Shown here: positions 17,162-25,622 of the stretch, piece after piece | Position numbering within the stretch: position 1 is the stretch's first letter | Layout: each line of letters opens with the position of its first letter | Assembly: GCF_026241515.1 (NCBI RefSeq) | Contig: NZ_JAPHPW010000029.1 | Location: 1 to 49,740 of the forward strand | DNA: 49,740 nt | Source of the DNA: Vibrio sp. 14G-20 | Lineage (GTDB): Bacteria; Pseudomonadota; Gammaproteobacteria; Enterobacterales; Vibrionaceae | Reading direction: 5' to 3' | Program-made: the position numbers and the translations under genes | The notes under the pieces: model-generated | What the model was told of the DNA's origin: nothing | The model's database searches: none | The model's input: the letters and a program-made list of their open reading frames with translations, nothing else

Positions 17162-17311
17162 CTAAAACAGTCCAACTAACACAACTGACAACAGCACCCC
17201 ACCAATAAAACTCGGGGCATGAAATAGGCGAGCTTTAGACTTTACGTACTCTTTCTGAAGATCTTCTTGGTAAGTTTTAACGGCGAGTTCTTTTACGTAA
17301 TTATTTTGCAT
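17162..17311 (-). CDS. 49-residue predicted membrane protein
   Basis: A short reading frame with an excellent AAGGAG about 7 nt before the ATG. The product starts MQNNYVKELAVKTYQED, has a charged amphipathic first half (residues 1-30) and then one hydrophobic segment, FIGGVLLSVVLVGLF, to the end (35-49). It is thus a likely single-pass tail-anchored membrane peptide. I do not recognise the family. The strong ribosome site and the sharp charged/hydrophobic division argue that it is real. It sits alone between the acetyltransferase and lipoprotein genes, all on the minus strand. Confidence 0.65.
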   Translation of the reverse strand: MQNNYVKELAVKTYQEDLQKEYVKSKARLFHAPSFIGGVLLSVVLVGLF

Positions 17312-17405
17312 AATAAGCTCCTTCTTAATCAGTAAGAGAAGCTTAAGACTTGAAGTTAGGTTGAGGTAAAGAAAAATTTCAGATTAATTGAACACGTTAG
17401 TTTTG

Positions 17406-17762
17406 TTACTCGAGGATTACCCTGAAGACATCGTTATTCACACCGCCAACATCCACTAACTCCCTCGGCTTCATAACAAGCGAGGTGTTCAGTTGTCGTG
17501 TTGAACGTGGCTCTTTCATTTCTCGAATCACTAATATATCGACAAAATAACCTGAGTTTTGCTTTGATATTGAGCCTGAAAACGTAACGCTTTCAACCCT
17601 ATCAGCGAGGACTGATTTGAATGTTTTATCTTCCAAAATACCCGCGGATATTGATGTATCACCATAAAATAGCGTGATGGTTGTTGGGTCGGGTACCAAC
17701 TCTTGATTGGACGAACACCCTATGAGCATAAGGCACAGCAGTAAAATGGCTCGAAATTGCAT
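17406..17762 (-). CDS. Hypothetical lipoprotein
   Basis: A 118-residue protein with a short signal peptide and the lipobox LIGC (Cys16), followed by SSNQELVPDPTT. The mature part is beta-rich with no motif I recognise (TITLFYGDTSISAG; VESVTFSGSISKQN). It is probably an envelope lipoprotein; Ser at +2 after Cys suggests outer-membrane sorting. Function unknown. Confidence 0.7.
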   Translation of the reverse strand: MQFRAILLLCLMLIGCSSNQELVPDPTTITLFYGDTSISAGILEDKTFKSVLADRVESVTFSGSISKQNSGYFVDILVIREMKEPRSTRQLNTSLVMKPRELVDVGGVNNDVFRVILE

Positions 17763-17889
17763 AAACTGGTTTCTTGATTACGTTAAGCGTCTGTTTTTCA
17801 TATTAAAACACTTCAACCTTATAAATACCATATTTAAGGGATAAGCTTAGGCGGGTCGCTTCTATTGATTTGAGTAATGAGGTGAGCGA

Positions 17890-17931
17890 ATCAGATCACG
17901 GCCTGTTTAGAAGCTAAAGCCGAGATCTGAT
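17890..17931. terminator. Hairpin downstream of the triple RidA gene
   Basis: atcagatc (17890-17897) pairs with gatctgat (17924-17931), and the stem extends by four G/C pairs past one A-A mismatch. It lies just after the stop on the minus strand but lacks a T-run, so it may be a 3'-end stabilising hairpin. Confidence 0.45.
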
Positions 17932-17947
17932 CGATATTATCGAGGGT

Positions 17948-19057
17948 TTAAGCAACTACGTCTTGTGGTGGTGTCCCTTCACAGTTAGAAACGACTGCAT
18001 CAATTTGAATTAAAGCATTCATAGGAATCTCTGAAACCCCTACCACCGTTCTTGCCGGTAAGTCAGCGTTAAAGAACGTAGTGTAGATCTCGTTCACCGC
18101 ATCAATATCTGAAACATCTTTAAGCTGAATATTAATTTTCACCGTATCGTCCATGCTGTGGTCAACACTTTCAATGATCGCCTTAATATTTTGTAGGCAC
18201 TGTTCAGCTTGCTCTTTTATGCTACCAGCAACCACCTCATTGGTTTTCGGATCTACAGGCAGTTGACCAGAAATATGGTTGTAGTGAGAAAAAGCAACAG
18301 TGTGCGAATAAGCCATAAATGGCGCATCAACCGTATTATTAGCTTCGATAACCAGTAAGCGAGTGTCTTCTGGCAGTTGTGGCGGCGTGCCATCGCCATG
18401 TGAAACAGACGTATCGATTTGAATTAAAGCGCCCATTGGTAGGTCAGCGGCATTAACAACCGTTCGTGCTGGCACATAACCTGGGAAGAACTTAGAGCAA
18501 ACTTCATTCACCTTTTCTGCATCTTCAATATTTTTAAGGTAAATCGTGGTTTTAACCACATCATTCATGACATGACCGATGCTTTCTAGAATCGCTTTAA
18601 TGTTTGATAGACATTGTGCCGTTTGCGCTTCGATACCACCATCAACCAACTCACCTGTGGTTACATCGATAGGCAATTGAGCTGAAAGATTATTATAGTG
18701 AGAAAAAGCCGCGGTCTGAGTGGACACAGCACTTTGAGGCGCATTATCCGTATTTCTTGAGACCTTAACTAGTGCGCAAGGTGCTTGTGGTTTAGTGCCT
18801 TCGCCGTTTGAAATAAGCGCATCCATTTGAACTAAAGCGTCACTGTTCGACAGCGCAGCGACACCCACGACTGTACGTGTAGGAAGACTGTTGTTGAAGA
18901 AGTTTTTGTAGACTTCATCAATAGCATCGATATCAGAAATATTCTTAACGAAAACATTAATCTTCACGACATCATCCATAACATGGTCGATGCTTTCAAC
19001 AATGGCCTTAATATTATTTAAGCATTGTGCTGCTTGGTCTTTAATATCACCAATCAC
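17948..19057 (-). pseudogene. Triple-domain RidA protein, 5'-truncated
   Basis: The open frame encodes 369 residues with three RidA domains in tandem. Each has the substrate-binding Arg motif (LPTRTVVGV, VPARTVVNA, LPARTVVGV) and ends with a D/NGEGTxPQ-like segment. Domains 2 and 3 are complete (about 132 residues each, starting with LVKVSR.. and LLVIEA..). Domain 1 lacks its first 35-40 residues. The frame starts at a GTG with no Shine-Dalgarno, and upstream codons still read VYPKTGEVV, matching the VDPKTNEVV of domain 3, until an in-frame TGA at 19100-19102. So the 5' end has been lost or rewritten. A shortened protein could still be made, but a decaying gene is more likely. Such repeat-RidA fusions are uncommon. 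Confidence 0.7.
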
Positions 19058-19541
19058 AACTTCACCTGTTTTAGGGTAAACGTGATATCCATCAGACTCT
19101 CAGTTGACTATAAATCAGTAAGTTACAGCATAATTAGTCATCACACGACTAAATATCCGCCATATTTGGCTTTATCAACAGCTAAATTCTCTTTAATTTT
19201 TAAACTATTCAATAATCTTGAATACTCTCTCAGATAATTCTATGAGTCATTCCAAAAATTTAGCTACTGTTTGATAGGTTGTTCACAATAAAACAGCCTT
19301 ATTATCAGATTCATTGAATTTACATTAATATATACTGAATAAAATCTTAAGCTATTTAACTAATTATTTTAGAAGGCTATTTTATATAAATACGTTAATA
19401 AGATACTCGACAATCAAATACCAACTCACTAAAAATACCTACAATTAGATACATTAACTCACTTAATTCAACAATACAGCAGTGTTCGTTCAAGGTATCC
19501 GATAAGTCAGCCTAGGAGTAGCCACTGTAATTTTCAAAACA
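19058..19541. other. AT-rich intergenic region, no gene seen
   Basis: 484 bp, very AT-rich, with no convincing frame on either strand. It includes the few remaining codons of the truncated RidA domain (19058-19099) and then unrelated sequence, which suggests a rearrangement or replacement breakpoint near 19100. The promoter of whatever transcribes the truncated gene could not be identified. Confidence 0.5.
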
Positions 19542-20021
19542 TTAACGACGAGCACCTAAGAAGCTTGACCATTTGTCTTTTACTTCAGGCGTTAAATCTA
19601 GCGAGAATTCGTAGCCTAAATGGTTTTCACGTGTGATCTCAAAACCTAGATGCTTGTGAAACCGCACCGACAAGTCATTAAGACGTAGGACATTACTCAC
19701 TAACACAGTTGAGTGTTTGTTTTTTAGGTTATCGGCAATGGAGCGAAACAAAGAAAGGAAAGCGGCCTTACTACGATAGTTTGGGTGCACCACAAACATA
19801 GGCACAAACCACTGACCATCGCCTAGATCACGCAACGTCGTATAGCCAATTAACTTATCTCCACGGCGATATTCAAACAATAACCCTTGCTCAATTGATT
19901 CAGTTCGTGATGCTAAATATACATCTCTGTCGATTGGAAACCCGGCTTCTTTAGAAATAACCTCTAACGTGAGCATGTCTAGTTCCAAATACTCTTCCAT
20001 CACTTCCTTGTCAGCTAACAT
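19542..20021 (-). CDS. GNAT-family acetyltransferase
   Basis: A 159-residue protein. It has the strand pair LIGYTTLRDLGDGQWFVPMFVVHPNYRSKAAFLSLFRSI, where the usual pyrophosphate loop QxxGxG/A is replaced by RSKAAF, and a C-terminal LNDLSVRFHKHLGFEITREN, the typical N.sa..fYeklGF motif. The modified acetyl-CoA loop means catalytic competence is less sure. Substrate unknown. The next gene upstream on the same strand encodes a small membrane protein, with about 100 bp between. Confidence 0.75.
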   Translation of the reverse strand: MLADKEVMEEYLELDMLTLEVISKEAGFPIDRDVYLASRTESIEQGLLFEYRRGDKLIGYTTLRDLGDGQWFVPMFVVHPNYRSKAAFLSLFRSIADNLKNKHSTVLVSNVLRLNDLSVRFHKHLGFEITRENHLGYEFSLDLTPEVKDKWSSFLGARR

Positions 20022-20121
20022 CTTATTGGTGAACCTTTAAATATCATAGATGCACAAAACACACTTTAAGCTAAAAATCCCAAGCATTCAGTATCGTTGG
20101 ACTCATTTACTTTACTGGAAC

Positions 20122-20472
20122 TCAGAGAAATTGCAGAACAAAGCAAGCAATGAAAGCGGGTAAACCAGCGATGAATAACACTAAGCCTGTCTGGTAATTC
20201 ATTCGGTAGTGTTCTTGTTGGTCTTTATCAAAGTCATGCCCTTCGACCATTTTGTAGACTTTATCTGTTATAGGGTCATCAAGACGTGTCGTCTTACTAT
20301 GAACACCACCTTCCCACATTAACTTCGCTAGAACCCAAATGACAATGACCACAAAAAACAGAAAGTCGACAAGTCTTGTCGTGGCAAAGAAAGGAAAAAA
20401 CTGAGATAGCGCTAAAACAACCAATGCTGCTGTTAAATTAATTAATGCTACTTTCTTCAATAAATCGAGCAA
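20122..20472 (-). CDS. Hypothetical membrane protein, TTG start
   Basis: A 116-residue protein with three hydrophobic segments (VALINLTAALVVLALSQFF; LVDFLFFVVIVIWVLAKLM; GLVLFIAGLPAFIACFVLQF) and a charged loop of about 40 residues between the second and third. No family recognised. The TTG start is decided by a perfect AGGAGG ending 4 nt upstream (20477-20482). Confidence 0.75.
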   Translation of the reverse strand: MLDLLKKVALINLTAALVVLALSQFFPFFATTRLVDFLFFVVIVIWVLAKLMWEGGVHSKTTRLDDPITDKVYKMVEGHDFDKDQQEHYRMNYQTGLVLFIAGLPAFIACFVLQFL

Positions 20473-20637
20473 GTTACCTCCTAGAGAACGTACGTAATTT
20501 AGGTGTTCTTCAATGACTATGGTCTGTACATCAACAAATATTTATAAAATAAATGCCTCTCGATCAACCAAAAGGTACGTGTGATATTGCACAACATGAA
20601 GTGCCGCACGTTTCGGAACGTAAATATTGAGTAAAGG

Positions 20638-21522
20638 CTAAACAGCTCTAGGGGTTGTGTTGAAGTGGCGCTTAAATTCGCGGCTGAATTGGGATGGGCT
20701 GGAGTAGCCGACTCGGCGTGCGGCATCGTTTATTCGTAGGCCTTCTAACTGGATCAACTCTTTGGCTTTGTTGAGCCTTACCTTCTTCAAATATTGAAGT
20801 GGTGATTCAAAGGTGACGTTACGAAAAGCATTATGGAAAGCAGACACACTCATGTTCGCTTCATCGGCCAACGATTGAACGGTAATGGTTTGGTCATACT
20901 CTTCATGTACTTTAGACAGTGCTTTGGCAACACGTGCGTAATGGCCGTCGTGATGGGCAAGATCGAATAACACACGCCCTTCTGAACCTGTGAGCGCACG
21001 ATAAACAATTTCGCTAACAAGCGCATCGCCCAGTATGTTGGCTTCGATGTCGCAGTGCAGCGTTTTGATCAGTCGCGTAAAGCTTTCTAGCATCCTACCT
21101 TCCATAGGGGTCGACTCTAAACCACTCGAGTTCTGCTTATGTTTATTGCAGTAACTTTCGAGAAAGCCTTGGTCTTCCAGCTTTTTCACTAAGCTGTGTA
21201 AACGCTGAGAATCAATGTTAATAGACAAACCAAGCAAGGGTTCTCCATCGACGGGTAAGGCTTCGCACTCTAGTGGCATTGGGACACCAACGACAAGGTA
21301 ATCGCCCGCGGCATAAGTAACAGGCCTTTCACCGATATAGATGTTCTTTTTACCCTGCCCGAGCATGATGATGCCAGACTGATAGGTAAAAGGTTGGCGC
21401 TGATTACCACCACTGCTTCGGTAAAACCAGACACCCTCGATCTCAGTTTCTCTGATCCCTTCGAGATCATCCCAACCTTTGTATTCAACGTAAGACTGCA
21501 TTAACTGAGCGAGTGTATTCAT
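20638..21522 (-). CDS. yqhC: AraC-family regulator, YqhC-like
   Basis: A 294-residue activator with an N-terminal AraC_N-type cupin domain (about 1-170) and a C-terminal double helix-turn-helix (about 195-290: MSVSAFHNAFRNV and the signature RRVGYSSPSQFSREFKRHF). YqhC of E. coli senses aldehydes and activates yqhD, which lies divergently beside it. The same divergent arrangement is present here with a YqhD-type gene, so the assignment rests on both sequence and context. I chose the ATG at 21522 (MNTLAQLMQSYVE); the frame extends to a TTG at 21603, but the added residues are not family-like. Confidence 0.82.
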   Translation of the reverse strand: MNTLAQLMQSYVEYKGWDDLEGIRETEIEGVWFYRSSGGNQRQPFTYQSGIIMLGQGKKNIYIGERPVTYAAGDYLVVGVPMPLECEALPVDGEPLLGLSINIDSQRLHSLVKKLEDQGFLESYCNKHKQNSSGLESTPMEGRMLESFTRLIKTLHCDIEANILGDALVSEIVYRALTGSEGRVLFDLAHHDGHYARVAKALSKVHEEYDQTITVQSLADEANMSVSAFHNAFRNVTFESPLQYLKKVRLNKAKELIQLEGLRINDAARRVGYSSPSQFSREFKRHFNTTPRAV

Positions 21523-21715
21523 AACTGGTGATATTCCATTCAAGGTGCGGAGTGTATTTGCACAAAAGCCCAAAAAGAATAACAAGTTTGTAGAAATAGG
21601 CAATTAATTTGGAGGAACTGGCCTTCACCACCCTAAATTCCTGTACTAATATGCAAATATAGAAATTGAGCAACGAATCAGAATAAAAAATCTAGCTTTA
21701 CACAAGGAACCTACA

Positions 21716-22864
21716 ATGCAATTTACTTATGTTAACCCTACAGTAATCCACTTCGGCCAAGGCCAAATCAACGCTATCAGCCAAGCGGTTGATACTTCAA
21801 AGAAAGTACTTGTCATCTACGGTGGCGGTTCAATCAAGAGCAATGGTGTTTACGACCAAGTAGTCGCGTCTCTTAAAGATCACGCTTGGATTGAGTTTTC
21901 TGGTGTTGAAGCAAACCCAACGAAAGAGACGCTAGACAAAGCCGTCGCTCTTGTTAAAGAAGAAAACGTAGAATTCATTATCGCTGTTGGCGGTGGTTCG
22001 GTAATCGATGGTTCTAAGTATGTGGCTGCAGCGGCTAAATACGACGGTGACGGTTGGGACATCCTAACGGGCAAACACCAAGTAACAGAAGCAACGCCAA
22101 TCGGTGCAGTGTTAACGCTTCCTGCTACAGGTTCTGAATCTAACATGGGTGCGGTAATCACGCGTAAAGCGACTCAAGAGAAGCTGGCTTTCCTTAACCC
22201 TGCAGTACAGCCTAAGTTTGCGGTAATGGACCCAGATGTAATGAAGTCTCTACCAGAGCGCCAATTAGTGAATGGTTTGGTTGATGCTTGGGTGCACGTG
22301 TGTGAGCAATACATCACAATGCCAACAGACGCGATGGTTCAAGACGGTTACGCAGAAACATTGCTTAAAAACCTTCTTGTACTGGGTAAACAATACGACG
22401 AGCGTGACAATGACGCATGGCGTGCAAACCTAATGTGGACAGCAAACCAAGCGCTTAACGGCCTGATTGGTACGGGTGTTCCTCAAGATTGGGCAACACA
22501 CATGATTGGCCACGAGTTCACAGCACTATGGCACGTAGACCACGCGCGTTCTCTTGCGATTGTTCAACCTTCACTACTTCGTAACCAAATCGAAGCGAAG
22601 CGTGGCAAGCTAGAGCAAATGGGTCGTAACGTATTTGTCCTAGATGCGGGTGCTGACTTGGCAGAGCGTACTATCGATGCAATCGAAGCGTTCTACCACA
22701 ACCTAGATGTAGCAACGATGTTCGACGGCTACGAAGCAACTAAAGCGGCCGCAATCGACAACGTTGTTGCTCAGCTTGAATCACACGGTTACCTGCAACT
22801 TGGTGAGAACCAAGCAATCACGCCAGAGAAAACACGTGAGATTCTAGAGTCTGCGATTCACTAA
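21716..22864 (+). CDS. yqhD: Iron-containing alcohol dehydrogenase, YqhD type
   Basis: A 382-residue group III alcohol dehydrogenase. YqhD is an NADPH-dependent, zinc-containing aldehyde reductase that removes short-chain aldehydes made by lipid peroxidation. The nucleotide motif GGGSVIDGSK is at 92-101. The metal ligands are Asp190, His194 (VDAWVHVCEQY), His262 (THMIGHEF) and His276 (WHVDHARSLA), the same spacing as Asp194/His198/His267/His281 of E. coli YqhD. AAGGA lies 7-8 nt before the ATG. The divergent YqhC-like gene is the probable activator. Confidence 0.92.
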   Translation: MQFTYVNPTVIHFGQGQINAISQAVDTSKKVLVIYGGGSIKSNGVYDQVVASLKDHAWIEFSGVEANPTKETLDKAVALVKEENVEFIIAVGGGSVIDGSKYVAAAAKYDGDGWDILTGKHQVTEATPIGAVLTLPATGSESNMGAVITRKATQEKLAFLNPAVQPKFAVMDPDVMKSLPERQLVNGLVDAWVHVCEQYITMPTDAMVQDGYAETLLKNLLVLGKQYDERDNDAWRANLMWTANQALNGLIGTGVPQDWATHMIGHEFTALWHVDHARSLAIVQPSLLRNQIEAKRGKLEQMGRNVFVLDAGADLAERTIDAIEAFYHNLDVATMFDGYEATKAAAIDNVVAQLESHGYLQLGENQAITPEKTREILESAIH

Positions 22865-22987
22865 GCTCGTTAAAGCTTAAAGAAAGCCGAACAGAATAGG
22901 ATTACAAAGACAATTTGAACAAGTGAAGAGCCGTAAACAAGATTTATGGCATCACACTGAACCAATTACTTTGGCCCTACGTATATC

Positions 22988-23019
22988 AAAAGCAGCGTCC
23001 ATTTTGGGCGCTGCTTTTT
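22988..23019 (+). terminator. Terminator after yqhD
   Basis: aaaagcagcg (22988-22997) pairs with cgctgctttt (23009-23018) across an 11-nt centre, with the T-run in and after the right arm. A standard intrinsic terminator; it ends the yqhD transcript about 125 bp after the stop. Confidence 0.85.
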
Positions 23020-23117
23020 ATTTGCCCTACAAGATGCTATTAAATTCTCATAAGTCCCTAATTTTATGTGCAATCATATTTCTATATTGTTAAGGTAAAC
23101 CTGTCTCTTTACTAGGT

Positions 23118-23864
23118 ATGAACAACGATTTGAACAATCTCAAGGAAATGGTTAAGTTTAAGTCACTTAACAAGTGGTATGGTGATTTTCATGCCCTAAA
23201 GGATATCGATTTAAAGATTGAACAGGGAGAAATAGTGGTGATTTGCGGACCGTCTGGTTCAGGTAAATCAACCTTGATCCGCTGTATCAATCAGCTAGAA
23301 CCCTTCGAAAGTGGCGAGCTTTCCGTGCTAGAACAAGCGCTTCCGTGTAAGTTCAACACGCCAGGCCAAGTCGGAATGGTGTTTCAGCACTTCCATTTGT
23401 TCCCCCATCTCACTGTGCTCGAAAACCTGACTCTGTCTCCGATTCGTACGCTCAAAAAAAGCAAAGAAGAAGCAGAGAAAACGGCAATGCATTATCTCGA
23501 ATGTGTGCACATTGCCGAGCAAGCCAATAAATACCCAGCTCAACTTTCTGGTGGCCAACAACAACGTGTTGCGATTGCTCGATCTCTTTGTATGAAGCCA
23601 GAACTGCTATTGTTTGATGAACCAACATCTGCTCTTGACCCGGAAATGATCAATGAGGTGCTTGATGTGATGGTTGAGCTTGCAAGTGAAGGGATTACCA
23701 TGGTGTGCGTGACACACGAAATGGGCTTTGCGAAACGTGTTGCCGACCGTGTCATATTTATGGATGAAGGACAAATCGTGGAATCCAATACGCCACAATG
23801 TCTATTCGAGAATCCTCAACACGAGCGTACTCAAGCGTTCCTAAATCAGATTCTGACTTACTGA
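23118..23864 (+). CDS. Polar amino-acid ABC transporter, ATP-binding subunit
   Basis: A 248-residue GlnQ/HisP/AapP-type ATPase. Walker A is GPSGSGKST (44-52), the Q-loop is GMVFQHFHLFPHLTVLEN, the ABC signature is LSGGQQQRVAIARSL and Walker B is LLLFDEPTSALDPE, followed by the H-loop VCVTHEMGFA. It powers uptake through the two membrane subunits encoded downstream. The stop overlaps the next start (TGATG). Substrate is not determined: polar amino acid by family. First gene of a four-gene set ordered ATPase, permease, binding protein, permease. Confidence 0.92.
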   Translation: MNNDLNNLKEMVKFKSLNKWYGDFHALKDIDLKIEQGEIVVICGPSGSGKSTLIRCINQLEPFESGELSVLEQALPCKFNTPGQVGMVFQHFHLFPHLTVLENLTLSPIRTLKKSKEEAEKTAMHYLECVHIAEQANKYPAQLSGGQQQRVAIARSLCMKPELLLFDEPTSALDPEMINEVLDVMVELASEGITMVCVTHEMGFAKRVADRVIFMDEGQIVESNTPQCLFENPQHERTQAFLNQILTY

Positions 23865-24661
23865 TGCTGCTTAAAATTGTAAAACCTGCCCTATCTGCAT
23901 TGGTACAAATTGTTGTGCTCGCGGCCGCTGTTATCTGGATCCTCGATTCTGGCGCACAAGCCATGGGATACAGCTGGCAGTGGGAACGCGTGCCCGACTA
24001 CATCGCCTTTTATGAAGACGGCGAATGGTGGCCTGCAGAATTGATGGAAGGGCTACTCGTCACCATCAATATCTCTTTGATTTCTTTGGTCGCGACGCTG
24101 GCTATTGGTTTAACCACAGCCCTATTACGCAACTCTAATTCTGTGGTTGGGCGAGCCTTAGCCACCAGCTATGTCGAGTTGATTCGTAATACGCCGTTAT
24201 TAGTACAAATCTATTTACTTTATTTTGTGTTCGGTCCCGTACTAGGGCTGGATCGCTTTAGCACGGCTGTTTTAGCCCTGGCACTTTTCCAAGGGGCGTA
24301 CACTGCCGAGATATTTCGGGCCGGTTTAAATGGCATTGCTAAAGGACAATTTGAAGCAGCTCAATCTTTGGGCTTATCAAAGACCTATACTTATTGGGAT
24401 GTGATTCTTCCTCAGGTGATTCAACGCACGTTGCCGCCTTTGACGAATGAGGTTATTTCCCTTGTCAAAAACTCTTCGATTGTGAGTGTCATGGCGATTT
24501 TCGACCTGACAACCGAAGCCAGAAACATTGTTTCTGAAACCGCGATGCCATTTGAGATCTGGTTCTCTGTGGCGATCATTTATCTCGCACTTACACTTTC
24601 ACTTTCTGCCGTTGCAGCTTGGCTTGAGCATAAGCTCGGAGCTAACTGGCGAACACAATAA
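23864..24661 (+). CDS. Amino-acid ABC transporter permease (first)
   Basis: A 265-residue HisM/GlnP-type inner-membrane permease. It has an N-terminal helix, a periplasmic segment rich in Trp (MGYSWQWERVPDYIAFYEDG) and then a core of about five helices. The cytoplasmic EAA loop that docks on the ATPase is seen as FEAAQSLGLSKTYTYWDVIL. The frame stays open further upstream (23798), but the ATG at 23864, overlapping the ATPase stop by one base, is the coupled start typical of such operons. Confidence 0.9.
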   Translation: MLLKIVKPALSALVQIVVLAAAVIWILDSGAQAMGYSWQWERVPDYIAFYEDGEWWPAELMEGLLVTINISLISLVATLAIGLTTALLRNSNSVVGRALATSYVELIRNTPLLVQIYLLYFVFGPVLGLDRFSTAVLALALFQGAYTAEIFRAGLNGIAKGQFEAAQSLGLSKTYTYWDVILPQVIQRTLPPLTNEVISLVKNSSIVSVMAIFDLTTEARNIVSETAMPFEIWFSVAIIYLALTLSLSAVAAWLEHKLGANWRTQ

Positions 24662-24673
24662 GGATTTATCAGC

Positions 24674-25483
24674 ATGAAGCTATTTAAAACCGCAATTACA
24701 GCTCTACTTGCGCTTGCCGTAAGTTTGCCTGCACTTGCTTCTGAAACGCCTAACCTAGATAAAATCAACGAACGTGGCTCTCTGCGTGTTGGTATGTCGA
24801 CTTTTGTACCTTGGGCGATGCGTAACAAACAAGGTGATCTTGTTGGCTTTGAAATCGATGTGGCAAAACGCCTAGCTGAAGATTCAGGCTGGAAAGTTGA
24901 ATTCGTACCGACGGCATGGGATGGCATTATTCCTTCTCTACTGTCGAACAAGTTCGATGTGATCATCGGCGGTTTGTCTATCACTGAAGCGCGAGCTAAG
25001 AGTGTATTGTTTACTGAACCATACTCTCACTCAGGTGTTCAACTAGCAGCAAACAAAGAATTGGCTGAAGGCTTTACTCAAATCTCTGATTTCGATTCTC
25101 GTCGTGTGAAAATTGCAGCACGTCGCGGCGCATTCACGGTTCAAGTGGCTCGTGAAACTTTCCCGAAAGCAAAAGTGCTTCAGTTCGATGACGATGCTCA
25201 AGCGTTCCAAGAGGTGCTAAACGGCAATGCACACGCGGTTATCGCATCTAGCCCGAAACCAGAACACGAAGCGATCAAAAACGCAGACACGCTATTCATT
25301 CCATTTGAAGAACGTCTTTCTAAAGGCAACGAAGCCTTTGCTGTGCGCCTTGGCGAAACAGACAAAACTGAGTTCTTCAACGAGTGGATCAAAGCACGTA
25401 CTGAAGACGGTTGGTTGAAAGAGCGTTACGAGTACTGGTTCTCTACTCTAGATTGGCAAGATCAGATTGCTCAAGGTCAGTAA
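24674..25483 (+). CDS. Amino-acid ABC transporter substrate-binding protein
   Basis: A 269-residue periplasmic binding protein of cluster 3 (SBP_bac_3). A signal peptide covers residues 1-22 (ends PALA). The lobe-1 pattern LRVGMSTFVPWAMRNKQGDLVGFEIDVAKRL and WDGIIPSLLSNKFDVIIGGLSIT follow, then the usual Arg/Asp region. It captures the ligand for the flanking permeases. It starts 12 bp after the first permease. A hairpin follows the stop and may reduce read-through to the last gene, raising the amount of binding protein relative to permease. Confidence 0.92.
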   Translation: MKLFKTAITALLALAVSLPALASETPNLDKINERGSLRVGMSTFVPWAMRNKQGDLVGFEIDVAKRLAEDSGWKVEFVPTAWDGIIPSLLSNKFDVIIGGLSITEARAKSVLFTEPYSHSGVQLAANKELAEGFTQISDFDSRRVKIAARRGAFTVQVARETFPKAKVLQFDDDAQAFQEVLNGNAHAVIASSPKPEHEAIKNADTLFIPFEERLSKGNEAFAVRLGETDKTEFFNEWIKARTEDGWLKERYEYWFSTLDWQDQIAQGQ

Positions 25484-25515
25484 TCGACTGCCAATTAAAC
25501 GCTAAAGAACCAATC

Positions 25516-25544
25516 AAGGCAGTACCTTGCTGGTACTGCCTTTT
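25516..25544 (+). terminator. Intra-operon hairpin / attenuating terminator
   Basis: aaggcagtacc (25516-25526) pairs perfectly with ggtactgcctt (25532-25542), an 11-bp stem with a 5-nt loop, followed by TT. It lies between the binding protein and the second permease. Such hairpins after a binding-protein gene commonly give partial termination or stabilise the upstream mRNA. Confidence 0.7.
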
Positions 25545-25622
25545 AAGAAACACTCGAGATAGCTATAAACTCATAGCCACCTCTCACAACACATTAATTA
25601 TCATCGTTTAAACAGGAATGAC

